20,021 nucleotides of DNA from VRUE01 sp036406595 (GTDB taxonomy: Bacteria > Actinomycetota > Thermoleophilia > Solirubrobacterales > 70-9): assembly GCA_036406595.1 (NCBI GenBank), contig DASXAR010000031.1:1-20021 (forward strand), given 5' to 3'. The notes below the pieces were generated by a model that searched no databases, was not told the origin of the DNA, and was given only the letters and a program-made list of their open reading frames with translations. Of the stretch, positions 1 through 6,685 are shown in pieces (position 1 is the stretch's first letter; each line of letters begins with the position of its first letter). The translations under genes were made by a program, and so were the position numbers.

Positions 1-1
1 C

Positions 2-310
2 TTCTTCCCGATCGAGATGCGCGTCACCGCGGCCGACGACGCGCTGCTCAGCCCCTCGCACGATCGCGACAGCGCCTACATTGCCGTCCACCAGTACCGC
101 GGCATGGAGTGGAGGCCCTACTTCGAGGCTGTCGAGCGGATAATGGACGAGTATGGCGGGCGCCCGCACTGGGGAAAGCGCCACTTCCAGACCGCCGCGA
201 CGCTGGCGGACCGCTACCCCCGCTGGGCAGATTTCCAGGCGGCCCGCGACGACCTCGATCCCGGCCGCGTCTTCACCAACGAGTACGCGGCCCGCGTCCT
301 CGGCCCCTGA
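2..310 (+). CDS. FAD-linked sugar-1,4-lactone oxidase (ALO/gulonolactone oxidase family), C-terminal part
   Basis: The reading frame enters from the left edge at base 2 and ends with TGA at 308-310, so only about the last 102 residues are present. The fragment looks like the C-terminus of the D-arabinono-1,4-lactone / L-gulono-1,4-lactone oxidase family. Near the end it has the HWGKRHF motif, followed by a segment with YPRWADFQAARDDLDP and the closing VFTNEYAARVLG. In this family such enzymes oxidise sugar lactones or alditols with a covalently bound FAD; the FAD domain would lie upstream, outside the window. It is convergent with the PLP-dependent gene that follows, with 54 bases between their stops. 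The exact substrate cannot be told from this part. Confidence 0.85.
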   Translation, partial: FFPIEMRVTAADDALLSPSHDRDSAYIAVHQYRGMEWRPYFEAVERIMDEYGGRPHWGKRHFQTAATLADRYPRWADFQAARDDLDPGRVFTNEYAARVLGP

Positions 311-364
311 TCGCCGACGGGCGTGAAAATCGAGATATAGGCGGCTTTCAGGCCCCGACGGCGG

Positions 365-1561
365 CTAGAGGAACGCCCTGCCCTCGCCGCGGTAGGTGGG
401 GACGACGTCGGCGATCTGATTGCCCTCGACCAGGTGGAGGACGTCGAAGCGCTCGCAGAGCTCTCCGGCCTTGGCATGGCGGAGGTAGACGCGATCGCCA
501 ATCTCGAGATCGGCCGCGGCCTCGCCCAGCAGCGGCGTCTGCACCTCGCCGGCGCCCTCCTCGCCGTCGAGTGCGAGGCCGGGTGGCAGCCAGGGAGTGG
601 GCAGGCAGGTGGAACCGCCGCTCCCGGAGGCGAGGTAGCCGCCGCCGAGCGCGGTGGCGACGCGTGAAGTCGGCTTCCGCACGACCGGCAGGGCGAAACC
701 TGCCGCGGGGGTCAGCGTGAAGCGGCTGTAGTGGTCGAAGAGACCGGGCGCGTAGAAGCCCGAGCCGGCCGTCACCTCGGTGATCGCCTCCTCGGCCGAG
801 GTCAGCTCGAGGCTGCCGGTGCCGCCGCCGTTGACGATCGGCAACACGGCGAACTCGCGGATCGCCGCGACGATCTCCGCTCGGCGTTTCGACAGCTCAA
901 GCGCCGAGCGGCGCTGGATCGAGCGGATCGCCCTGCCGCGCAGGCGGTGGCCCGGGGGGCGGTCTCCGAGGCCGGCGATCTGGCCCTCGTAGGCCATCAG
1001 GCCGGCGAGGTCGAGCTGCGGGTGCCGCTCGACCTCGCGCGCCAGCCTCACTGCCTGCTCGACCGTGTGGACGGGTGAGCGCTTGACGCCGATCTTCAGC
1101 CGGCCGCCCAGCCCCCACCAGCTTGCGTCGACGTCGATGCAGACCCGAACCGGCGGCGCGCCGGCGCCAAGGACCGACTCGATCGCGTCGAGGTGCTCGG
1201 GGCAGTCGACCATCACGATCGGTGCCTGCTCGGGGTTCGCCGCCGAGCGCAGAGCCAGCTCGCCGAGCGCCTCCGCGTCGGCGGTCGGGTAGGCGAGCAG
1301 GAGGTTCTCAAACCCCTGCTCGGCCAGCCACAGCGTCTCCGGCAGGGTGAAGGACATGACCCCGTTGAAGCGCTCGTCGCTGTCGAGGATCCGCGCCAGC
1401 AGCTCGCGGCAGCGCAATGACTTGCTGGCGACCCGGATCGGCTTCCCGTTGGCACGGGCCAGCATCGACTCTGCATTGGCCCACATAGCGTCGAGGTCGA
1501 CGAAGGCGAAGGGCGCCTCGACGTCGGCGAAGATCGCCTCATAGCGGGCATGCGTCGCCAT
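365..1561 (-). CDS. PLP-dependent amino acid deaminase/aldolase (alanine-racemase fold, D-threonine aldolase-like)
   Basis: This 398-residue protein fits the fold-type III PLP family that includes D-threonine aldolase and D-serine dehydratase. The N-terminal strand FAFVDLDAMWANAE is followed by VASKSLRC, in which Lys47 is the likely Schiff-base lysine. A glycine-rich phosphate-binding stretch, VNGGGTGSLE, lies in the second half of the barrel. The C-terminal beta domain carries YLRHAKAGELCERF, whose His and Cys may be the metal ligands seen in this family. The ATG at 1559-1561 gives a full-length protein, although the Shine-Dalgarno before it is weak. The reaction is probably cleavage or deamination of a D-hydroxy amino acid, by family only. 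Its convergent neighbour is a lactone oxidase, a pairing I recall from other actinobacteria but cannot check here. Confidence 0.85.
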   Translation of the reverse strand: MATHARYEAIFADVEAPFAFVDLDAMWANAESMLARANGKPIRVASKSLRCRELLARILDSDERFNGVMSFTLPETLWLAEQGFENLLLAYPTADAEALGELALRSAANPEQAPIVMVDCPEHLDAIESVLGAGAPPVRVCIDVDASWWGLGGRLKIGVKRSPVHTVEQAVRLAREVERHPQLDLAGLMAYEGQIAGLGDRPPGHRLRGRAIRSIQRRSALELSKRRAEIVAAIREFAVLPIVNGGGTGSLELTSAEEAITEVTAGSGFYAPGLFDHYSRFTLTPAAGFALPVVRKPTSRVATALGGGYLASGSGGSTCLPTPWLPPGLALDGEEGAGEVQTPLLGEAAADLEIGDRVYLRHAKAGELCERFDVLHLVEGNQIADVVPTYRGEGRAFL

Positions 1562-1631
1562 GGCGCAACGAGCCTAACCGGGCGGGGCGGACGGGGACGC
1601 GGATCAGCCGGCGCTAGAGTTTTCCCTGCCC

Positions 1632-1720
1632 GGAGAGGTGGCCGAGTGGCTGAAGGCACTCGCCTGCTAAGCGAGTAGGGGGCGCAAGCTCTCTCGAGGG
1701 TTCGAATCCCTCCCTCTCCG
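1632..1720 (+). tRNA. tRNA-Ser (anticodon GCT)
   Basis: A complete 89-base class II tRNA with a long variable arm. The acceptor stem GGAGAGG (1632-1638) pairs with CCTCTCC (1713-1719), and G1720 is the discriminator base. The anticodon stem ACTCGC..GCGAGT encloses the loop with GCT at 1666-1668, which reads AGC/AGT serine codons. The T-arm GGGTTCGAATCCC is canonical. No CCA is encoded. A TAGAGT box at 1615-1620 could be its -10 element. No terminator is visible between the tRNA end and the pyruvate kinase ribosome binding site 22 bases later, so read-through into that gene is possible. Confidence 0.97.
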
Positions 1721-1742
1721 CTGGACTGACACCGATTGGGCC

Positions 1743-1750
1743 GGAAGGAG
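1743..1750 (+). promoter_or_regulatory. Shine-Dalgarno of pyruvate kinase without a canonical start codon after it
   Basis: GGAAGGAG is a strong ribosome binding site, but the pyruvate kinase frame has no ATG, GTG, TTG or CTG between it and the conserved N-terminal motif. The nearest near-cognate codon in frame is ACG at 1764, 13 bases after the last G. Confidence 0.6.
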
Positions 1751-1763
1751 CGCGACCGCGAAC

Positions 1764-3173
1764 ACGCAGCGACGTACGAAGATCATCGCCACGGTCGGGC
1801 CGGCGAGCTGGGAGGAGGACATGCTCGGGCGGCTGCTCGATGCCGGCACGGATGTCTTTCGGCTCAACTTCTCCCACGCCGACCGCGACCGCCATGCGCG
1901 CACGATCGACTCGATCCGCAATGCCGCCTCTCGGGCCGGCAGCGAGGTGGCCGTGCTGGGCGACCTGCCGGGGCCGAAGCTGCGGATCGGCGAGCTCCGC
2001 GACGACGTCGCCGAGCTCGAGACCGGGACCCACGTGACGCTCACCCCCCGCCAGGTCGAGGGCGACGAGCGGACGATCCCGGTCAGCTGGCCCGAGGTCT
2101 CCACACTGCACGAGGACGAGCTCGTCTACCTGGCCGACGGGGCGATCCGGCTGCGGGTCCGCGAGCCCGACGACGGCGAGGTCGACTGCGAGGTCGAGGT
2201 CGGCGGCACCCTCTCCTCGCACAAGGGGATGAACATCCCGGGGGCGAGCACGGCGGCCGCCAGCGATCGCGATCTCGGCTGGGTTGAGTTCGCGGTTGAG
2301 CAGGGCGTCGACCTGATCGCCGTCTCCTTCGTCGCCAGCCCGGACGATCTGAAGCCGGTCGCGGGCCGGCTGCACGAGCTCGGCTCGAGCATCCCGGTGA
2401 TCGCGAAGATCGAGAAGCCGCAGGCGGCCGAGAACGTCGGCGAGATCCTCGACGCGGCGGGCGGCGGGATCATGGTCGCCCGCGGCGACCTCGGCATCGA
2501 GCTGCCGCTCGCGGACGTGCCGGTGGTGCAGAAGCGCCTCATCCGAGAGGCGGGGAGACGCTCGAAACCGTCGATCACGGCGACCCAGATGCTCGCCTCG
2601 ATGGTCACCGAGACGAGGCCGACGCGGGCCGAGGTGACCGACGTGGCGAACGCGATCTTCGACGGGACCGACGCCGTGATGCTCTCCGAGGAGACGGCGG
2701 TCGGTCGCCACCCGGTCGAGGCGGTCCGCGTGATGGACAGGATCGCGCGCGCCACCGAGCCCGATCTGCCCTATGGCGAGTGGCTGTTCACCCGCACCGA
2801 CCAGCAGATCCAGGACGTCGCCGACTCCGTTGCGCAGAGCGCCGTCGGCTCCGTGTACCGGCTGGGTCTCGCCGCCCTCGTGGTGCCGACGACCAGTGGC
2901 CGTACGGCGCGCCTCGTCTCCGCCCATCGCCCCAAAGTCCCGATCCTCGCCGTCTCGCCGCACATCGAGACCGTCCGCCGGCTCGGCCTGCTGTTCGGCG
3001 TCACCGCGGTGCTGAGCGAGCACGACGCCGACGTGCGGGCGCTGCTCGACGATTGCGCCGGGCTCGCCCGGCGGCACGGGATCGCCGCCTCGGGGGACCT
3101 GATCGCGATCACCGCGGGTTTACCCGATCAGGAGCTGGGCACCAACCTCTTCGAGGTGCATCGCGTGCCATGA
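1764..3173 (+). CDS. pyk: Pyruvate kinase, atypical start codon
   Basis: Pyruvate kinase converts phosphoenolpyruvate and ADP to pyruvate and ATP in the cytoplasm. The active-site signature IPVIAKIEKPQA carries the catalytic Lys and the metal-binding Glu. Downstream, MVARGDLGIELPL supplies the metal-binding Asp, followed by SITATQML, the DVANAIFDGTDAVMLSEET helix and a C-terminal alpha/beta domain (TTSGRTARLVS). The first ATG in frame is at 1821, but the family's obligatory N-terminal motif RRTKIIATVGPAS is encoded just upstream of it. The true start must therefore lie before 1779. I chose ACG at 1764, which gives 469 residues, the normal length; this is a guess forced by the lack of any standard start. 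Alternatives are a sequencing error at the start or use of ATG 1821 with loss of the first beta strand. Its stop overlaps the next start as ATGA. Confidence 0.93.
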   Translation, partial: TQRRTKIIATVGPASWEEDMLGRLLDAGTDVFRLNFSHADRDRHARTIDSIRNAASRAGSEVAVLGDLPGPKLRIGELRDDVAELETGTHVTLTPRQVEGDERTIPVSWPEVSTLHEDELVYLADGAIRLRVREPDDGEVDCEVEVGGTLSSHKGMNIPGASTAAASDRDLGWVEFAVEQGVDLIAVSFVASPDDLKPVAGRLHELGSSIPVIAKIEKPQAAENVGEILDAAGGGIMVARGDLGIELPLADVPVVQKRLIREAGRRSKPSITATQMLASMVTETRPTRAEVTDVANAIFDGTDAVMLSEETAVGRHPVEAVRVMDRIARATEPDLPYGEWLFTRTDQQIQDVADSVAQSAVGSVYRLGLAALVVPTTSGRTARLVSAHRPKVPILAVSPHIETVRRLGLLFGVTAVLSEHDADVRALLDDCAGLARRHGIAASGDLIAITAGLPDQELGTNLFEVHRVP

Positions 3174-3973
3174 AGCGCGAGGCGTTGATGAGTGGAAATG
3201 GCAAGATCCGGTTGGAGCGCGACAAGCTCGGGCTCGCCGTGCTCACGCTCGACAGCCCGCCGCTCAACCTCTTCGAGCGGTCGATGTTCGAAGGGTTGGT
3301 CGGCCTGGTCGACGAGGTCGAGTCCCACCCGCCGCGCGGATTGCTGATCAGGGCCGAGGGCCGGGCCGTTTCCGGCGGTGTCGACGTCAACGAGTTCGAC
3401 GGTCTCTCCCCCGAGCAGGCGAGGGAGCTCTGGGAGGAGCTGCTGGGCCTGGTCGACCGGGTCGAACGGCTGCCCCTGCCGACGGTCTTCGCCGCGCACG
3501 CCCTCACCCTCACCGCGGCCTTCGAGCTGGCTCTTTCCTGCGACCTGATCGTCGCCGCCGAATCCGCCCGCTTCGGGCTCGTGGAGCGGGTCGTCGGCCT
3601 GACGCCTTCGATGGGAGGAACTCAGCGGCTCGCCGAGCGAGCCGGCAGCAGTCGCGCAGCCGAGCTGGTGATGACCGGGGAGCTATACGGCGCCGAGGAG
3701 CTGCAGCGATGGGGCGTCGTCAACTTCGTCTTCGGGGACGAGGAGTTCGACGATCGGGCCCGGTCGTTCGCAACGACCCTCGCCACCGGCCCCACCAAGG
3801 CACACGCGATGACCAAGCACATCCTGCGTCGCTTCCGCGAGGGCGGCGTCGCCGCCGCCGACGATGCGGTGCGCGAGGATGCCGGAGACCTCTTCGCGAC
3901 CGAGGACCTGCGAAGCGCCGTCAAGACCTTCCTTGAGAAGGGCCCCGGCCACGCTGAGTTCGAGGGCCGCTGA
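3170..3973 (+). CDS. Enoyl-CoA hydratase/isomerase family protein
   Basis: A 267-residue crotonase-fold protein. Its ATG at 3170 overlaps the TGA of pyruvate kinase (ATGA), which suggests translational coupling; a second possible start is ATG 3188. The substrate-binding region is AVSGGVDVNEF. The two catalytic glutamates of true hydratases appear retained: Glu119 in AAFELALSCD and Glu139 in FGLVERVVG, 20 residues apart as in rat ECH (Glu144/Glu164). GGTQRLAERAG and the C-terminal GPTKAHAMTKHI helix also match the family. Odd points: the usual ALGGG oxyanion-loop glycines are replaced by TLTAA, and the first oxyanion segment is VSGGVD instead of the common FSAGAD. It probably acts on an acyl-CoA, but hydratase, isomerase or another crotonase activity cannot be distinguished. 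Confidence 0.9.
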   Translation: MKREALMSGNGKIRLERDKLGLAVLTLDSPPLNLFERSMFEGLVGLVDEVESHPPRGLLIRAEGRAVSGGVDVNEFDGLSPEQARELWEELLGLVDRVERLPLPTVFAAHALTLTAAFELALSCDLIVAAESARFGLVERVVGLTPSMGGTQRLAERAGSSRAAELVMTGELYGAEELQRWGVVNFVFGDEEFDDRARSFATTLATGPTKAHAMTKHILRRFREGGVAAADDAVREDAGDLFATEDLRSAVKTFLEKGPGHAEFEGR

Positions 3974-3994
3974 GCGTTCGGGCCCGGGGCTGAC

Positions 3995-4390
3995 TCAGGG
4001 GGGCGGGTTCAGTTCGTTGAGGCGACGCAGCTCGTCCAGGTGCGCCTCTGAGAGCTGCTCGATGTGCCTCTCGCCAAGCTCGGTGAGGCGCACCCGGATC
4101 ACCCGCTGGTCGGCGGCGTCGCGGACCCGTTCGATGTAGCCGCCGCGTTCGGCGCGGTCGATCAGCTCGACCGCGCTGTTGTGGCGCAGGGTCAGGTAAT
4201 CGGCGACGTCGCCCACCGTGGGTCCGTCGGAGTTCTCATGTCCTTTCACCGCCAGCAGCAGCTGATGCTGCGCGGCGGTCAGCCCGGCGGAGCGGGCCTG
4301 CTGCTCGCTCCAGTGCAGGAAGCGACGCAACGCCGTCCGGTAGCGAAGCAGCTTCGCGTAGTCGTCAGGTGCCGGTGCCAGTTTCTCCAT
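3995..4390 (-). CDS. MarR-family transcriptional regulator
   Basis: A 131-residue protein of typical MarR length. Helix one and two (YRTALRRFLHWSEQQARSAGLTAAQHQLLLAV) lead into a winged helix-turn-helix. There VGDVADYLTLRHNSAVELIDRAERGGYIERV is the helix-turn-helix, and DAADQRVIRVRLTELGERHI is the wing and following helix. Such proteins bind palindromic operators as dimers and usually release DNA on binding a small ligand. The gene converges on the enoyl-CoA hydratase gene, with 21 bases between the stops. A candidate operator lies just upstream of its start, so autoregulation is likely. The ligand is unknown; the acyl-CoA genes on both sides make a lipid-related role possible, which is inference. 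Confidence 0.92.
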   Translation of the reverse strand: MEKLAPAPDDYAKLLRYRTALRRFLHWSEQQARSAGLTAAQHQLLLAVKGHENSDGPTVGDVADYLTLRHNSAVELIDRAERGGYIERVRDAADQRVIRVRLTELGERHIEQLSEAHLDELRRLNELNPPP

Positions 4391-4406
4391 CCCCTACCCC
4401 TAGCCA

Positions 4407-4434
4407 AGAGTAGAGCACAGCCGAATATCGTGCT
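4407..4434. promoter_or_regulatory. Candidate marR promoter and operator
   Basis: On the minus strand a TACTCT box (4407-4412) fits an actinobacterial -10 element. Directly upstream of it lies an inverted repeat AGCAC-N11-GTGCT (4414-4418 and 4430-4434), which would cover the promoter spacer. On the plus strand TACGAT (4434-4439) could be the -10 of a divergent promoter towards the tRNA-Arg side. The arrangement suits MarR autoregulation. It is read from the sequence only. Confidence 0.45.
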
Positions 4435-4631
4435 ACGATGTACCCCACTGCTGGGCGGCAGGGAAGGCAGGACCGGCGGGAGGCGCCGTGTCATGCCGAG
4501 GCTGGCCCACGTGGTGGATGGGCGGTGGAGAAGCCGATCAATGCCCGGCTTCTCCACCATGCCCGGCTGCGGTCGCGAATCGCAGGCGCGAATCCCTAGA
4601 ATCGCCCCTCCGGGGCATCGCCCTGCAACCC
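4435..4631 (+). other. Intergenic region with a perfect 13-bp hairpin upstream of tRNA-Arg
   Basis: No convincing gene is seen here. The stretch holds a perfect inverted repeat: GGTGGAGAAGCCG at 4524-4536 and its complement at 4546-4558, with a 9-base loop. No T-run follows on either side, so it does not look like a standard intrinsic terminator. The decamer ATGCCCGGCT occurs twice, at 4541 and 4559, once in the loop and stem and once just after. An untranslated small RNA or a processed tRNA leader is possible. Open frames through the region run into the tRNA and have no family resemblance. Confidence 0.45.
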
Positions 4632-4705
4632 GCGCCCGTAGCTCAGTTGGATAGAGCGTCGGTCTACGAAACCGAAGGTCACAGGTTCGAATCCTGTCGG
4701 GCGCG
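4632..4705 (+). tRNA. tRNA-Arg (anticodon ACG)
   Basis: A complete 74-base tRNA. Acceptor GCGCCCG (4632-4638) pairs with CGGGCGC (4698-4704), and G4705 is the discriminator. The D-arm is AGCTCAGTTGGATAGAGC. The anticodon arm TCGGT-CTACGAA-ACCGA has ACG at 4666-4668, read as ICG and decoding CGN arginine codons. The T-arm is CAGGTTCGAATCCTG. No CCA is encoded. The part from the anticodon arm to the 3' end is repeated exactly at two downstream sites on the same strand, so this gene is the probable attachment site of past integration events. Confidence 0.98.
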
Positions 4706-4746
4706 TTCGCTTGGTCCGCGTCAAGCAGCGGCCTTGACAGAATGGC

Positions 4747-5793
4747 GTGGTGTACCCGGGTGGCGTCGACGAGACCCGGGCGGAGACCGTTCGGCGACGG
4801 CTGCGGACGATCCCGCCGCTCGTGGTGGGCCTCGTGCTGGTCACGGCACTGCTGCCGGTGCTGCTCGTAATCGGCCTTTCAATCGACGCGGCGCGCCGGG
4901 TCGCGTTCGGCGTGCCGCCGACGGCCGCGCGGCTCGTCCTGTTCCTGTGGGTGTACCTCGCCGCCGAGATCTGGGGGCTCACCGCGCTGGCGGCAGTGTG
5001 GATCGTGAGCCTGGGGGGTGGCCGTCGAGCGTGGATGGCCGACATGACCTGGCGTTTGCAGCAGCTGTGGGCCGGCGCTCTGTTCCGGGCGGTGCGGGCG
5101 CTGTTCGGCGTGCGGTTCGAGGTGGCGGGGAACGACGCCGTCGCGCCGGGGCCCGTGATCGTGCTGATCCGCCATGCGAGCATCGTCGACAACCTGCTGC
5201 CGGCCAACCTCGTCGCCCGTCCGCATCGCATCCGCCTGCGCTACGTGCTCAAGCGAGAGCTGCTCGCAGATCCCTGCCTCGATGTCGCCGGGCGACGACT
5301 GCCGAACTACTTCGTTCGTCGGGGGACCGGGGAGGCTCGGGAGGTGGAGCGGGTGCGCGCACTCGCCCACGGCCTCGAGACAGATGAGGGCGTGCTGATC
5401 TACCCGGAGGGCACCCGCTTCACGCCGGAGCGCCGCGCCCGTGCAATTCAGCGCATCGCGGAGCGCGATTCGCCTCTGGCCGCCCGGGCCGAGCGACTCA
5501 AACACCTGCTACCGCCCCGACTGGGCGGCGTGAGCGCTCTGCTTGACGGCGCGCCTGCCGCCGACGTCGTGGTGATCGCCCACCACGGCTTTGACGGCCT
5601 ACGTCTGATCTCGGACATCTGGCGCGGTGGTCTCGTCCGGCTCGTAGTTCGGGTTCGCGTGACGCGGGTGTCGCGCTCCACGGTGCCCGAGGAGGCAGCC
5701 GCGCGCATCGACTGGCTCTACGACCTCTGGCAGGGAGTCGACGACTGGCTCGAGCAACAGTTTGCAGCAGCCCGAAAGCAGCCGGCGGCGTGA
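4747..5793 (+). CDS. PlsC-type lysophospholipid acyltransferase family membrane protein
   Basis: A 348-residue protein starting at GTG 4747 (a second GTG follows at 4750), 42 bases after tRNA-Arg. Two hydrophobic segments at about residues 24-44 and 62-88 anchor it in the membrane. The acyltransferase domain follows, with motif I HASIVD (His143 and Asp148, the HX4D catalytic pair) and motif III YPEGTRF (residues 219-225), which binds the glycerol-phosphate type acceptor. Known members esterify 1-acyl-glycerol-3-phosphate or related acceptors with acyl-CoA or acyl-ACP. It is longer than plain PlsC (about 240 residues) because of the N-terminal membrane part and a C-terminal extension, so the acceptor is uncertain. 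Its stop overlaps the next start (GTGA), indicating one operon. Confidence 0.88.
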   Translation: MVYPGGVDETRAETVRRRLRTIPPLVVGLVLVTALLPVLLVIGLSIDAARRVAFGVPPTAARLVLFLWVYLAAEIWGLTALAAVWIVSLGGGRRAWMADMTWRLQQLWAGALFRAVRALFGVRFEVAGNDAVAPGPVIVLIRHASIVDNLLPANLVARPHRIRLRYVLKRELLADPCLDVAGRRLPNYFVRRGTGEAREVERVRALAHGLETDEGVLIYPEGTRFTPERRARAIQRIAERDSPLAARAERLKHLLPPRLGGVSALLDGAPAADVVVIAHHGFDGLRLISDIWRGGLVRLVVRVRVTRVSRSTVPEEAAARIDWLYDLWQGVDDWLEQQFAAARKQPAA

Positions 5794-6575
5794 GCACCGC
5801 GGGCCTGCTCGCAGTCGAGGGGGGTCTCGTGCTCGTCCTCGTCACGGCGCTGTGGGCAGTCAGCGTCGCCGTGCGGGACACCTCGATCGTCGACATCTTC
5901 TGGGGCAGCGGCTTCGTCGTCGTCGCGTGGGTCGGCCTCGCGCTTGCGGACGGGAGTCGCGACCGTCGCCTCCTCCTGGCGGCGATGGTGACGGTTTGGG
6001 GCCTGCGTCTGACCATCTATCTCGCCCGTCGCAATCTCGGGAAGGGCGAGGACCGCCGTTACGCAGCGATGCGCCGCCGCCACGGCGATCGCTGGCCGCT
6101 GCGCAGCCTGGTCGTCGTGTTCTGGCTGCAGGGCGCCCTGATGTGGGTCGTCTCGCTCCCGGTCCAGGTCGGGATGACCGACCCCACGCCCTCCGGCCTC
6201 GGCGTGCTCGATTGGGCAGGCGCCGCGGTGTGGGCCGTCGGGCTCACGTTCGAGGCCGTGGGCGACCAGCAGCTCGCGCGGTTCAAGGACGATCCGGCGA
6301 ACCTCGGCAAGGTCATGGACCGCGGGCTGTGGCGCTACACGCGTCACCCGAACTACTTCGGCGACTTTTGCGTGTGGTGGGGGATCTGGCTTGTAGCACT
6401 GGCCACTGGCAGCGCCTGGTGGACGGCGGTCGGCCCGGCGGTCATGTCCGTCCTGCTGATCCGGGTCAGCGGCGCCGCGTTGCTGGAGCGCTCGCTGAGT
6501 CGTCGCCGCGAAGGCTATGCGGACTACATCGCCCGCACAAGCGCGTTCTTTCCATGGCCGCCGCGCCGCGACTGA
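5790..6575 (+). CDS. DUF1295 / steroid 5-alpha-reductase-like membrane protein
   Basis: A 261-residue polytopic protein with a GTG start overlapping the acyltransferase stop by four bases. Hydrophobic helices run through the protein (about residues 8-28, 38-54, 60-80, 106-125, 138-156, 194-230). The signature RYTRHPNYFGD at residues 182-192 is the C-terminal cofactor-binding motif of the DUF1295 / steroid 5-alpha reductase / ICMT-like superfamily. WGLRLTIYLARRNLGKGEDRRY is the upstream conserved loop. Members reduce steroid or enoyl-lipid double bonds with NADPH, or methylate membrane substrates; which applies here is unknown. Coupling to an acyltransferase suggests a lipid substrate (inference). 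The gene ends 52 bases before the first tRNA-Arg partial copy. Confidence 0.87.
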   Translation: MSTAGLLAVEGGLVLVLVTALWAVSVAVRDTSIVDIFWGSGFVVVAWVGLALADGSRDRRLLLAAMVTVWGLRLTIYLARRNLGKGEDRRYAAMRRRHGDRWPLRSLVVVFWLQGALMWVVSLPVQVGMTDPTPSGLGVLDWAGAAVWAVGLTFEAVGDQQLARFKDDPANLGKVMDRGLWRYTRHPNYFGDFCVWWGIWLVALATGSAWWTAVGPAVMSVLLIRVSGAALLERSLSRRREGYADYIARTSAFFPWPPRRD

Positions 6576-6627
6576 GTCGAGGAGTGGCGATTGAGGCGAA
6601 ATCTTCGGTGTCGAGACCGACGGTCAC

Positions 6628-6674
6628 TCTACGAAACCGAAGGTCACAGGTTCGAATCCTGTCGGGCGCGTTCG
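6628..6674 (+). repeat. tRNA-Arg 3'-half copy 1 (putative att remnant)
   Basis: These 47 bases are identical to 4663-4709, that is the tRNA-Arg gene from the anticodon loop to the 3' end plus four bases beyond it. The 5' acceptor and D-arm are missing, and no GCGCCCG lies in front, so it cannot fold as a tRNA. Just left of the block, CGGT (6621-6624) matches the 5' anticodon strand if a four-base insertion is allowed. It lies in the gap between the convergent DUF1295 and acyl-CoA synthetase genes, 11 bases from the stop of the latter. Such partial copies typically mark the distal end of an element integrated into a tRNA gene. Confidence 0.9.
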
Positions 6675-6685
6675 AAAAACCGCCG

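Noticed and set aside
1614..3077. 487-codon minus-strand open frame opposite pyruvate kinase
   Set aside because: It is a shadow of the high-GC pyk gene, rich in Arg/Asp/Gly, has no family resemblance and runs through tRNA-Ser antisense.
4524..4558. Intrinsic terminator for a plus-strand transcript
   Set aside because: The stem is perfect but neither side has a T-run, so it is listed only as an unexplained hairpin.
4596..5231. Minus-strand open frames containing TGFEPVTFGFVDRR (also around 8557-8979)
   Set aside because: This peptide is the antisense translation of tRNA-Arg(ACG); the frames exist only because the tRNA or its partial copies are crossed. They are not genes.
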